This document shows positions 30,145 through 38,400 of a stretch of DNA of 64,000 bases, one piece after another (the stretch's first letter is position 1; each line of letters starts with the position of its first letter). Origin of the DNA: Paenibacillus cremeus (GTDB lineage: Bacteria; Bacillota; Bacilli; Paenibacillales; NBRC-103111). The notes beneath the pieces were generated by a model. That model had not been told where the DNA came from. It made no database searches and was given only the letters and a program-made list of their open reading frames with translations. The stretch covers positions 1-64,000 of the forward strand of contig NZ_VNJI01000038.1 in the NCBI RefSeq assembly GCF_007786445.1. The letters are read 5' to 3'. Both the position numbers and the translations under genes were made by a program.

Positions 30145-31176
30145 TCAGTGCTGAACATTCCGCGCCGTACTGTCTCTAATAATCAATTCGGGTTTTTTCG
30201 GCCGTTCCGGTGTAATCGGTTGGCCCTCGATCCGCTGCAGAAGCAGATCGACCTGCTTGTTGCTGGACCAGGCGATGTCATAGCTGACATTCGTTAGATT
30301 AGGTCGCAAATGGCGGAAAAATTCCGATGGCCCAAAGCCGATCACCGAAACGTCCTGGGGCACCCGAATGCCATGATCGTGAAAATAATTTAGGGCCGCC
30401 ACCGTCGTAGTTTCGTTGGAAATCAGCAGAGCGGTCGGCCGCCTCGTTTGAAACATGTGATGAAACATGGTATAGCTTTCTTCCATCTGTCCCGGCACAG
30501 AAACAATCATTTCCTCGCGAAAAGCGATGCCGTATTCGGCCAAGGCCCGTTTAAAGCCGACAATTCGATCCACATTGAACGGCATGAAGTTCCCTTTTAC
30601 AATCCCCACAATAAAACGAATTTCGGTGTGATTCAAATCCAGCAAATACTTGGCTGCAATGTAGCCCCCCTCAACATCATCGGAGGACACGTAGTAACAG
30701 TCTTCCGGCCGGTTCGAATATTTCATGTTATACACGTAAGGAATGCCCGCCTCCTCCAATAAGGGAGTCAAGGCTTCGTTCACCGATGGACTCAAGATAA
30801 TGAAGCCGTCCGCTACCTGGTCCTTAATCACTTCAAAGTAGGAACGGCCCTCGGCATCGGCGGAAGTAATGATGAGAATGTTGTAGCCCTCGCTATGCGC
30901 CTTCTCCGTCAACGCCTTGAAGCGGGACTGGAAGCCCGCGTTAAAAGCGAGCTCACTAATATGCTGCGTGCTGATGACGAGCCCCAGAATATGGCTTCGC
31001 CCGGACTTGAAGACGCGCGCCGTTTTATTCGGGATATACCCAAGGCTTTGGACGGCATCCAGCACCCGCTGCCTGGTTCTCGGCTTGACGAGGCTGGAGT
31101 CGTTCATTACGCGGGAGACCGTCGAAGTCGTTACATTGGCGCGCTGGGCTACATCATGAATGTTCGGCTTTTTGAT
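30145..31176 (-). CDS. LacI-family regulator 2 (paralog of regulator 1)
   Basis: A repressor of about 343 residues, closely similar to regulator 1 along its whole length. The recognition helix is identical (TTSTVSRV), so it probably binds the same operators. No ATG, GTG or TTG lies near the expected start. GAGGAGG ends 9 nt before ATC AAA AAG at 31176, the same triplets seen in the paralog, which suggests a near-cognate ATC (or ACG) start. The next upstream in-frame TTG (31254) lies deep inside the hydrolase gene. The gene overlaps the last 23 bases of the nucleoside-hydrolase-like gene, implying translational coupling. Confidence 0.85.
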   Translation of the reverse strand: MKKPNIHDVAQRANVTTSTVSRVMNDSSLVKPRTRQRVLDAVQSLGYIPNKTARVFKSGRSHILGLVISTQHISELAFNAGFQSRFKALTEKAHSEGYNILIITSADAEGRSYFEVIKDQVADGFIILSPSVNEALTPLLEEAGIPYVYNMKYSNRPEDCYYVSSDDVEGGYIAAKYLLDLNHTEIRFIVGIVKGNFMPFNVDRIVGFKRALAEYGIAFREEMIVSVPGQMEESYTMFHHMFQTRRPTALLISNETTTVAALNYFHDHGIRVPQDVSVIGFGPSEFFRHLRPNLTNVSYDIAWSSNKQVDLLLQRIEGQPITPERPKKPELIIRDSTARNVQH

Positions 31177-32140
31177 CGTGCTTCGCCTCCTCGGGCGATA
31201 GCGACGCGTGCTGAAGCTTGGCGAACAGGTCGATGTACACCTCGCTTCGATCAATGTCGATCGCTTCTTTATAGAAATGGCGCGAGTCGTCGAACGAATA
31301 CGTGAACCCTGGATTGAGAATCGGGGCTCTGCGCACCGAAGAAGGCACCCAATTTTCGCTGATCAGCCAAGCAATGGCGGACACATCCCACAGCACCTTG
31401 GACCAGCCCGGACGGTTCTGGCCGAATCGCGCGAACCGACCGCGAATCATGTCGCTGAAGTAAGTGCCGAGCCGATTGCGCCCGCGCAGGCACGCATCAA
31501 TCTCATACGGCGTGGTCAACAGATGGGACGCTACCCCATGACACGGCAGTATAACGAGCGGAACACCGCAGTCGAAAATGAGCGAGGAGGCATGGTAGTC
31601 CTGCGAGACGTTGAATATTTTTTGCGTAGGCCAGGTGTAGCTGTTCGGTCCGAGCCATACCACGACCAGGTTGCGGATGATCTCCGGGCATTTGGCGATC
31701 GCCGAGGCGACATTCGTGATCGCGCCGATGGCCACCACGTACACCGGCTCAGGCGAAGTCAGCGCCAGTTCAATGATTTTATCCGCGGCCTCGCTCGGCA
31801 CAGGCTCACCGGGGCTGCTCATGTACTGCGTGGAGCCACGGTAGACCGGCGGTGTATGCTCAGGATCCAGCTCCATCAAACCAAAGATGTTCATAATTTC
31901 ATTGTAGCTCTTCTCCATGCCATCGGCCGGACTGACCGAGTTCCAATTGTAGAAGGGCGCCGCCGTCACGGCCAGAAGCTCCAGCTTCTCCGGGGACAGC
32001 AAGGAGTAGGCTAACGCAAATTGATCATCCACTTCGTTGAAGGTGTCGGTATCGAGCACCATGCGGACCCGGCCTTTCGGATGTGCGAGTCGCTGCAGCA
32101 TGGTGGCGTCGTCCAGCTTGGGCCATTTTGAATCGGTCAT
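31154..32140 (-). CDS. Nucleoside-hydrolase-like (IUNH family) protein
   Basis: A 328-residue protein of the inosine/uridine-preferring nucleoside hydrolase family. The calcium-binding motif is MVLDTDTFNEVDDQFALAYS, a variant of the usual D-T-D-P-G-x-D-D with an insertion. YVVAIGAITNVASAIAKCPE carries the conserved threonine/asparagine block, and WDVSAIAWLI holds the C-terminal Asp. Family members split N-glycosidic bonds of ribonucleosides to free ribose. The altered first motif suggests a non-standard ribosyl substrate. It heads a minus-strand pair with LacI regulator 2 and is divergent from the transporter operon. Confidence 0.85.
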   Translation of the reverse strand: MTDSKWPKLDDATMLQRLAHPKGRVRMVLDTDTFNEVDDQFALAYSLLSPEKLELLAVTAAPFYNWNSVSPADGMEKSYNEIMNIFGLMELDPEHTPPVYRGSTQYMSSPGEPVPSEAADKIIELALTSPEPVYVVAIGAITNVASAIAKCPEIIRNLVVVWLGPNSYTWPTQKIFNVSQDYHASSLIFDCGVPLVILPCHGVASHLLTTPYEIDACLRGRNRLGTYFSDMIRGRFARFGQNRPGWSKVLWDVSAIAWLISENWVPSSVRRAPILNPGFTYSFDDSRHFYKEAIDIDRSEVYIDLFAKLQHASLSPEEAKHDQKAEHS

Positions 32141-32254
32141 GATCGTTTCATCCTCCTGGAATACCCATGAATTGTAAATCCAAATACAAACTGATTATAG
32201 GCGAGCCGCCGGAGGCGCCGAAATAGTCAATTATCGAACCGAAGCCGGATGCGG

Positions 32255-32283
32255 GAATTGCACATTTGTTTCAGAATTGCACA
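32255..32283. promoter_or_regulatory. 10-bp direct repeats upstream of the transporter operon
   Basis: GAATTGCACA occurs at 32255-32264 and 32274-32283, a 19-bp centre spacing. Direct half-sites at about two helical turns are typical of AraC-family activators, and the second copy overlaps a possible -35 (TTGCAC). An AraC gene lies 2.3 kb away. Confidence 0.5.
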
Positions 32284-32367
32284 AGGAGGCAAGCAAACTG
32301 TGTATATACGTCAGCGCTGAACGGGAGCTAAGATTAAGCTATCAAACGTGAATCGTGAGGTGCTGGT

Positions 32368-33321
32368 ATGAGAGAAAAACTGGCGTCGCTGCCCGGAAGC
32401 TCCGCTAATCCGACAGTAGCCTTGGCCTTTGCCAAGCTGCTGAAAACGGTCATCCGCTATAAGTATTTCTATTTGATGCTCGTTCCCGGTCTACTGTATA
32501 TAGCGATTTTCCATTATGCCCCGATGTTCGGACTGGTGATCGCCTTCCAAGACTATAAGGTGTTCAAAGGCGTGACGGGGAGCGCGTTTGTCGGCTTCGA
32601 TAATTTCGTGTACTTGTTTAAGGCCCCTCAATTCCTGACCGCGATGAAAAATACGTTTATTATCGCAGCGTACAAAATCATCTTCGGCTTTCCGGTTCCC
32701 ATCCTGCTGGCGCTTCTGATCAACGAGGTTCGCTTCCTGATCTTTAAGCGGAGCGTGCAGACGATTCTGTACTTGCCTCACTTTTTGTCCTGGATCGTCA
32801 TGTCCGGTTTGCTGTTCAACTTCCTCACCGAGCAAGGCCCGATCAACAAGCTGATCAAGCTGACAGGGCAGAAGGCGATCTTCTTTTTCAGTGATGAAAT
32901 CTACTTCCGAACCATTCTGGTGCTCTCCGATATCTGGAAGGAAATGGGCTGGAACGCCATCATCTATCTGGCTGCTTTAACGGTCGTATCCCATGAAATG
33001 TACGAGGCGGCCAAAATCGACGGCGCAACTCGGCTGCAATGCATGCTGAGAATTTCACTGCCAAGCATTATGCCGGTCATCATGATCATGCTGCTGCTGC
33101 GGATGGGGAGCATTCTCAACGTCGGCTTCGAGCAGGTGTTCAACTTATACAACCCGATGCTGTACGGCGTGGGCGATATCATTGATACGTATGTGTACCG
33201 AATCGGCGTGCTCGAGAACAAATTCCACCTTTCGGCCGCAGCCGGCATGTTCAAATCCGTCATCGCCTGCATCATGGTCATCACCACCTATTACTTCCTG
33301 GAAAAAGTGGAGGAAAAATGA
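32368..33321 (+). CDS. CUT1 ABC transporter permease (LplB-type)
   Basis: A 317-residue permease with about six membrane helices and the extended N-terminus of the LplB/YteP branch. The opening hydrophobic block YFYLMLVPGLLYIAIFHYAP is characteristic. The EAA loop, EMYEAAKIDGATRLQCMLRI (about residue 211), contacts the ATPase. Its GAGGTG lies 5 nt before the ATG. No ATPase gene is in the operon, so a shared MsmX-like ATPase is expected. Such importers take up oligosaccharides or glycosides. The second permease overlaps it as ATGA. Confidence 0.92.
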   Translation: MREKLASLPGSSANPTVALAFAKLLKTVIRYKYFYLMLVPGLLYIAIFHYAPMFGLVIAFQDYKVFKGVTGSAFVGFDNFVYLFKAPQFLTAMKNTFIIAAYKIIFGFPVPILLALLINEVRFLIFKRSVQTILYLPHFLSWIVMSGLLFNFLTEQGPINKLIKLTGQKAIFFFSDEIYFRTILVLSDIWKEMGWNAIIYLAALTVVSHEMYEAAKIDGATRLQCMLRISLPSIMPVIMIMLLLRMGSILNVGFEQVFNLYNPMLYGVGDIIDTYVYRIGVLENKFHLSAAAGMFKSVIACIMVITTYYFLEKVEEK

Positions 33322-34241
33322 TGAAGCCAACCTCTTCGCAGCCTGCAGCGCAGCGCAAAAAGTCCGTGCTCGACGCGGACCGATGGTTTGGAGCCGTCAA
33401 CATTACGCTGTTAACGGTCGTTACCATAGTCACGCTGCTGCCTGTCATCGCCGTCCTGCTCAGCTCCATCACGCCGATGGATGATGTCATTAAGCAGCCG
33501 AGCGCTTTTATCGTCATCCCGACTAGCCTCACCTTCGAATACTACGAGTGGCTGTTTCGAAGCGGCTCGCGGATCATCGACGCCTACACGATTACAATCG
33601 TCCGAACGATTGTAGGTACGGCGCTTAGTCTCACCCTCACCGTGCTGACGGCCTATCCGCTGTCCAAAAAGTTTCTACCAGGGCGAGGCGGCGTAATGTC
33701 GATCTTTTTCTTCACGATGCTGTTTTCCGGCGGGATGATTCCTACCTTCCTGGTAGTCAATGGCCTGCATCTCACCAACACTTTCTGGGCGCTCATTATT
33801 CCCAGCGCGCTTAGCGTATACAACTTGATCATTATGCGCACCTTTTTCCAGACGATCCCGGTTGAACTGGAAGAATCTGCGGTGATCGACGGCGCTTCCG
33901 AAATGACCACGCTGCTCAAAATTATGCTGCCGGTCTCGCTGCCGTCCCTGGCTACCATCAGCTTGTTTTATGCGGTGTTTCACTGGAATGCGTTTTTCGA
34001 CGCGGTGCTCTACATCACCGACCGGAAGCTGTGGCCGCTGCAGCTCATTCTCAGGGACATTTTGGTCAAAAACGATATCGGCGATCTCGCCCTCGGCGGT
34101 TCGCTTACGGATATCCGGCCGCCCAGCTCGGTGCTTATCAATACGACCATTGTGGTCGCTGTTCTGCCGATTATGTGCGTCTATCCGTTTTTGCAGCGGT
34201 ACTTTGTGCAGGGCATGATGGTCGGCTCCATCAAGGGCTAA
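33318..34241 (+). CDS. CUT1 ABC transporter permease (YtcP-type)
   Basis: A 307-residue permease with six predicted helices. The EAA loop reads ELEESAVIDGASEMTTLLKI (about residue 193). The C-terminus KGLMV-like end (RYFVQGMMVGSIKG) is typical of YtcP/LplC proteins. It overlaps the first permease gene by 4 nt (ATGA), so the pair is co-translated. It works as a heterodimer with that permease and with the lipoprotein encoded next. Confidence 0.92.
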   Translation: MMKPTSSQPAAQRKKSVLDADRWFGAVNITLLTVVTIVTLLPVIAVLLSSITPMDDVIKQPSAFIVIPTSLTFEYYEWLFRSGSRIIDAYTITIVRTIVGTALSLTLTVLTAYPLSKKFLPGRGGVMSIFFFTMLFSGGMIPTFLVVNGLHLTNTFWALIIPSALSVYNLIIMRTFFQTIPVELEESAVIDGASEMTTLLKIMLPVSLPSLATISLFYAVFHWNAFFDAVLYITDRKLWPLQLILRDILVKNDIGDLALGGSLTDIRPPSSVLINTTIVVAVLPIMCVYPFLQRYFVQGMMVGSIKG

Positions 34242-34262
34242 TCCGCTTTCGCCACCCACCGG

Positions 34263-34287
34263 CAAACCCCGCCCCATGGCAGGTTTG
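34263..34287 (+). promoter_or_regulatory. Hairpin between permease and binding-protein genes
   Basis: CAAACC...GCC pairs with GGC...GGTTTG (short internal loop, CCAT apex) just upstream of the binding-protein gene. It could shield the downstream message and raise binding-protein levels relative to permeases, as seen in other importer operons. Confidence 0.4.
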
Positions 34288-34323
34288 TAATAGATGATCA
34301 AACTTATGGGAGGTTATGGTCAA

Positions 34324-35832
34324 ATGAATGGAAAGCAGAAAATCAGCTTAGGCTTGTCCGCAGCACTGCTTCTGTCCGTGGTCACCGCATGCAGCAAGAA
34401 CGATCCACCCCCGCCTGCGGCAAACGGTGCCAATGACACCGGGCCTATCAAGCTGCTCTATACCAAGGGCGGCTTCGAGAAGGCGCCGGACGGCAATCCG
34501 ATTAAAGACGCGATAGAGAAAGGCTCGGGCGTGAAGTTTGACATGGTTTCGCCGCCATCCGCCAACTACGCGGATCAAGTGCCGGTCATTCTGGCGTCCA
34601 ACGATAAGCCGGACGTCGCGGTGATGCCTACGAGCCAGGCGGTCTTTGATTATGCGAAGCAGGGCGCGCTGCTGGATTTGAAGCCGTACCTGAAGCTGAT
34701 GCCGGATGTGGAGAAGTCGGTTCCCAAGGAAGCGCTGGACTATTTTACGGTGGACGGCAAGCTGTGGGCCATTCCGATCTGGACCAGCCCATATCGCTAT
34801 AATTTCGTCATGCGGGGCGACTGGCTAAAAAAGCTGAACCTGCAGGTGCCAAAAACGCTGGATGAGCTGCACAACGTGCTGGTCGCGTTTACCGAGAAGG
34901 ATCCCGACGGCAACGGCGTAAAGGATACGTACGGTTTTAGCGGGCTGGGACTCGATTCGCTCGACGGCATCTTCGGTGCGTTCGGGGTGGTGGCCGGCGA
35001 CGCTCCATGGGTGACGCCGACGAAGGCAAGCGTCTATTTCACGGAGCAGAATGGCAAGCTGATTCCGCAAACGACGCGTCCAGAAGCCAAGGAAGCCTTG
35101 ACCGTGCTTGCCAAGTGGTACCAAGAGGGACTCATCGATCCGGAGATGTTCACCCAAACCTCTGCCGTGCGGGATGAGAAGTTTGTGAAAAACCGGTATG
35201 GCGTCTCTGCCAACTGGTGGACCTGGGAGTCCAACCAAGAGGTAACGATGAAGAAGTCGGATCCGAACGTCCAGCTGCTTCGTATTGCTCCTCCGATCGG
35301 GCCTCGCGGGGAGTCGGGGATGCGCGGTACACCGCTCGTAGCACGAGGAGTCGTCGTTCTGGGGAATACGAAGCATCCGGAGGCGGCGGCCAAGTTCATG
35401 AACTATTTCAACTCCGATGAAGGTGGAATGAATACTTACACAGGCATCGAAGGCATTCAGTGGGAGAAGAAGGACGGCAAAATTTACACGACACCGCAGT
35501 TTGATAAAGACAGCAAATGGATTCAATGGTACTCGTTGTTTGAGAACGAAGCCCCGCTGCTGAAGGTGGAAACGTATGCCGTACAGTCCCGCCGGGATGC
35601 GTTTAATTGGAAGGTCATTAAAAATGCCGCCGACCTGATGAACACGCAGGCTGAGCTCAAGTATTCCGCCGATTTACGCGGACTGACTGCCGACTATTAT
35701 GCTCGTTTCATCACCGGCAAAACCCCGCTCAGCGACTTCGACAAATACGTGCAGGAGTTCAACAAGCGTGGCGGTCAAGAGTGGACGGATGAGGTCAACA
35801 AAATTTATCAAGAGCGAAAAGCGAAAAAGTAG
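34324..35832 (+). CDS. Extracellular solute-binding lipoprotein
   Basis: A 502-residue substrate-binding protein of the oligosaccharide type. A lipoprotein signal (MNGKQKISLGLSAALLLS then VVTAC) places the lipidated Cys at residue 22. The mature protein shows the usual two-lobe pattern, including ASNDKPDVAVMPTSQA near residue 90. The ATG at 34324 is chosen from GGGAGG at 34308-34313; the frame extends upstream without an RBS. It delivers the substrate to the two permeases. The length fits the LplA family used for uronides, xylans and complex glycosides. Confidence 0.9.
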   Translation: MNGKQKISLGLSAALLLSVVTACSKNDPPPPAANGANDTGPIKLLYTKGGFEKAPDGNPIKDAIEKGSGVKFDMVSPPSANYADQVPVILASNDKPDVAVMPTSQAVFDYAKQGALLDLKPYLKLMPDVEKSVPKEALDYFTVDGKLWAIPIWTSPYRYNFVMRGDWLKKLNLQVPKTLDELHNVLVAFTEKDPDGNGVKDTYGFSGLGLDSLDGIFGAFGVVAGDAPWVTPTKASVYFTEQNGKLIPQTTRPEAKEALTVLAKWYQEGLIDPEMFTQTSAVRDEKFVKNRYGVSANWWTWESNQEVTMKKSDPNVQLLRIAPPIGPRGESGMRGTPLVARGVVVLGNTKHPEAAAKFMNYFNSDEGGMNTYTGIEGIQWEKKDGKIYTTPQFDKDSKWIQWYSLFENEAPLLKVETYAVQSRRDAFNWKVIKNAADLMNTQAELKYSADLRGLTADYYARFITGKTPLSDFDKYVQEFNKRGGQEWTDEVNKIYQERKAKK

Positions 35833-35880
35833 CTCGCGTTCTAGATCAACTTCAGTCGAATCGCTAAAGGAGCGGTAAGC

Positions 35881-38340
35881 ATGGTGTTTCAAACCCAGAG
35901 CAAAGCTGCGGATTCCCGCTCACCGCGAACCTACACAGCAGAAGCGACGGAAGCCGCATTCTTGCTAGGAGGGATCGGCACCGGGAATGTATCCCTTGGA
36001 AGCCGAGGGGAATTCCGCGACTGGGAGCTGTTCAATCATCCCGATAAAGGGATGCAGTACCCCAACTCCTATTTCGCCATCTGGGCGAAGAAGGAAGGGG
36101 AGCCGCCGATGGCTAAGGTGCTGCAGTCGCAATTCAAGCCGCCGCACAGCCGGTCGCAAGGGTATTCACCGTATGCAGGCGGAGGCCTGCCAAGAATGGA
36201 AGCATCTCGCATGACAGGCGAGTATCCGATCTGCCGCATTGCGTTCGAGGACGATCACTTGCCGGTGCAGGTGGAGCTGGAGGCCTACACGCCCTTCATT
36301 CCACTCAACGCTGACGATTCCGGGATTCCCGGCGCTATTCTGACCTACCGGGTCCAGAATGTCTCGGATCGGTCCGTCGACGTGACCGTGGCAGGGTCGT
36401 TGATTAATCCGGTCGGCGGAATCGGGTTTAACGCTTTTGGCGGCATGGAGCTGCCAAACGCCGGGCGGAATGTGAATGACCTCGTGCAGGGGGATGGGTT
36501 CAGCGGATTGTATCTGCATTCGCTCAAGCATGAGGTGTCGAGCTTGCTCTACGGAAATTTGTCGCTGGTAACCACGAACCCGAATGTGACGTACAAAAGG
36601 GTATGGCTGCGGGGCGCTCATTTCGATTATTTGCAGGAGTTCTGGGATGATTTTGCTGAGGATGGCCGCCTGAACGATCTGGGCTATGACTCTCCCTCTG
36701 ACGAGCATAAGACGGATACCGGCACGCTTGGTGTTTACGAAACGCTGGCTCCAGGGGAAACGAAGCCGTTTCAATTCATCCTGTCGTGGTATTTTCCGAA
36801 TCGGATTAACGGATGGGGCGAGCAGTTCCGGGTACGGGCCGAGGGCCGGGAAACCACGCAAAATTACTACGCCAACCGCTTTGACAGCTCATGGTCAGCT
36901 GCAGCGTTTATCGCGAGGAACCTGGAACGACTCGAACGGGAGACGTATTTGTTCCGGGATGCCCTGTTCAGCAGTACGCTGCCCGAGGAAGTGCTGGACG
37001 CAATTTCCGCGAACATCACCGTGCTTCGGAGTCCTACCTGCTTCCGACTACAGGACGGTAAGTTTTTCGGCTTCGAGGGCAGCCTGAACCGGCTGGGCAG
37101 CTGCGACGGGACCTGCACCCACGTGTGGAACTACGCGCAGACGGCAGCGTTTCTGTTCCCTGAGCTGGAGCGTAGCATGAGGCGGACCGAGTTTTTGCAG
37201 GAGCTGCACGAAGACGGCAAGATGAACTACCGCGCAACAAGGGTGTTCGAGTCTGTATTTGTCTGGCCGGGCAATATCATTGCTCCCGGTGCAGCGGATG
37301 GGCAGATGGGCGCGATCATGCGGGTGTTCCGGGAATGGAAGCTGAGCGGGGACGATGATTTTTTGCAGGAGCTGTGGCCTTCCGTTCAGAAAGCGCTGGC
37401 TTATGGTCTTACACATTGGGACACCGATGGAGACTACGTCTTCGATGGCGAGCAGCATAACACGTACGATATCGATTTTCATGGTCCGAACTCGCTGACA
37501 GGGATTTTATTTCTGGGAGCTCTGAGAGCAGCAGAGGAGATGGCAGCGTACCTCGGGGAAGACAGCAAAGCTGTGTGCTACCGGGAATTGTATGAGCAAA
37601 GCGCCGCCCGTCTCGATGAGCTGATGTGGAACGGCGAGTATTACGTGCAAAAGGTCGACGACGTCGATCAGCATAAGCACCAGCTTGGGCGGGGATGCTT
37701 GTCCGATCAGCTGCTGGGCCAGCAATTCGCTCATTTATATGGGCTTGGTTATTTGCTCCCGCGGGATAAGATTCGCAGTGCCTTGAGCGCCGTATACCGG
37801 TACAATTTTCGCGACGAATTTTATTCGCACACCAACTGCCAGCGCGTCTATGCCTTGAATGATGAGCAAGGCTTGCTGCTGTGCTCCTGGCCGCAGGGAG
37901 GACGTCCGAAGCTGCCGTTTGTGTACTCGGATGAGGTGTGGACCGGGATTGAATACCAGGTGGCGACGCACTTGATCTATGAAGGCTTCATAAATGAGGG
38001 GCTGAAGCTGGTGAAGGCGATTCGCGACCGTTACGACGGCGTGCGGCGCAGCCCGTGGAACGAAGTGGAATGCGGTCATCATTATGTCCGGTCCATGGCT
38101 AGCTGGGGATTGCTCCTTGCGTTAAGCGGCTTCAAGTTTGATCTGGCACAAGGACGTATGGAGTTCGCGCCGGTGATCGATCAGGAGTGCTTTGCTGCCT
38201 TTTGGAGTACGGGCAAGGCATGGGGAACGTATCTGCAGCGCAAGAATCAGGCCGGGGAGCTGGAGGCAGAGGTCAACGTGCTGTATGGCGACGCTGCGGG
38301 AATGAAGGTGTGCGCTTGCGGCAAGGAATGGATACTTTAA
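35881..38340 (+). CDS. GH116 glycosidase (beta-glucosidase/glucosylceramidase family)
   Basis: An 819-residue cytosolic enzyme with no signal peptide. The N-terminal beta-sandwich domain opens with LLGGIGTGNVSLGSRGEFRD, the mark of the GH116/DUF608 family. The C-terminal (alpha/alpha)6 catalytic domain carries GTCTHVWNYAQ, QHNTYDIDFHGPNS and YSDEVWTGIEYQVATHL, family blocks near the catalytic acid pair. Known members remove beta-linked glucose, xylose or N-acetylglucosamine. It lies 48 nt after the binding-protein gene and is followed by an operator-like palindrome, so it would act on the imported glycoside inside the cell. The exact residue assignment of the catalytic pair is not certain from sequence alone. 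Confidence 0.85.
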   Translation: MVFQTQSKAADSRSPRTYTAEATEAAFLLGGIGTGNVSLGSRGEFRDWELFNHPDKGMQYPNSYFAIWAKKEGEPPMAKVLQSQFKPPHSRSQGYSPYAGGGLPRMEASRMTGEYPICRIAFEDDHLPVQVELEAYTPFIPLNADDSGIPGAILTYRVQNVSDRSVDVTVAGSLINPVGGIGFNAFGGMELPNAGRNVNDLVQGDGFSGLYLHSLKHEVSSLLYGNLSLVTTNPNVTYKRVWLRGAHFDYLQEFWDDFAEDGRLNDLGYDSPSDEHKTDTGTLGVYETLAPGETKPFQFILSWYFPNRINGWGEQFRVRAEGRETTQNYYANRFDSSWSAAAFIARNLERLERETYLFRDALFSSTLPEEVLDAISANITVLRSPTCFRLQDGKFFGFEGSLNRLGSCDGTCTHVWNYAQTAAFLFPELERSMRRTEFLQELHEDGKMNYRATRVFESVFVWPGNIIAPGAADGQMGAIMRVFREWKLSGDDDFLQELWPSVQKALAYGLTHWDTDGDYVFDGEQHNTYDIDFHGPNSLTGILFLGALRAAEEMAAYLGEDSKAVCYRELYEQSAARLDELMWNGEYYVQKVDDVDQHKHQLGRGCLSDQLLGQQFAHLYGLGYLLPRDKIRSALSAVYRYNFRDEFYSHTNCQRVYALNDEQGLLLCSWPQGGRPKLPFVYSDEVWTGIEYQVATHLIYEGFINEGLKLVKAIRDRYDGVRRSPWNEVECGHHYVRSMASWGLLLALSGFKFDLAQGRMEFAPVIDQECFAAFWSTGKAWGTYLQRKNQAGELEAEVNVLYGDAAGMKVCACGKEWIL

Positions 38341-38347
38341 TTTACGC

Positions 38348-38371
38348 AAAAATGGCATCGATGCCATTTTT
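38348..38371. promoter_or_regulatory. Perfect LacI-type operator palindrome
   Basis: The core ATGGCATCGATGCCAT with A4/T4 flanks is a perfect 24-bp palindrome centred on CG. It lies between the GH116 gene and the first glycohydrolase gene, 30 nt before the latter's start. It is a near-copy of the sites at 29194 and 29054, so one of the local LacI proteins probably controls an internal promoter here. It could also act as a hairpin in RNA, but it lacks a true terminator tail. Confidence 0.7.
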
Positions 38372-38400
38372 ATAAAGAACACATGAGGAGAGAGCAAACG

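Noticed and set aside
38348..38371. Rho-independent terminator after the GH116 gene
   Set aside because: The stem is AT-flanked, the arms are exactly palindromic with no loop, and near-copies occur upstream of promoters elsewhere, so an operator is the better reading.
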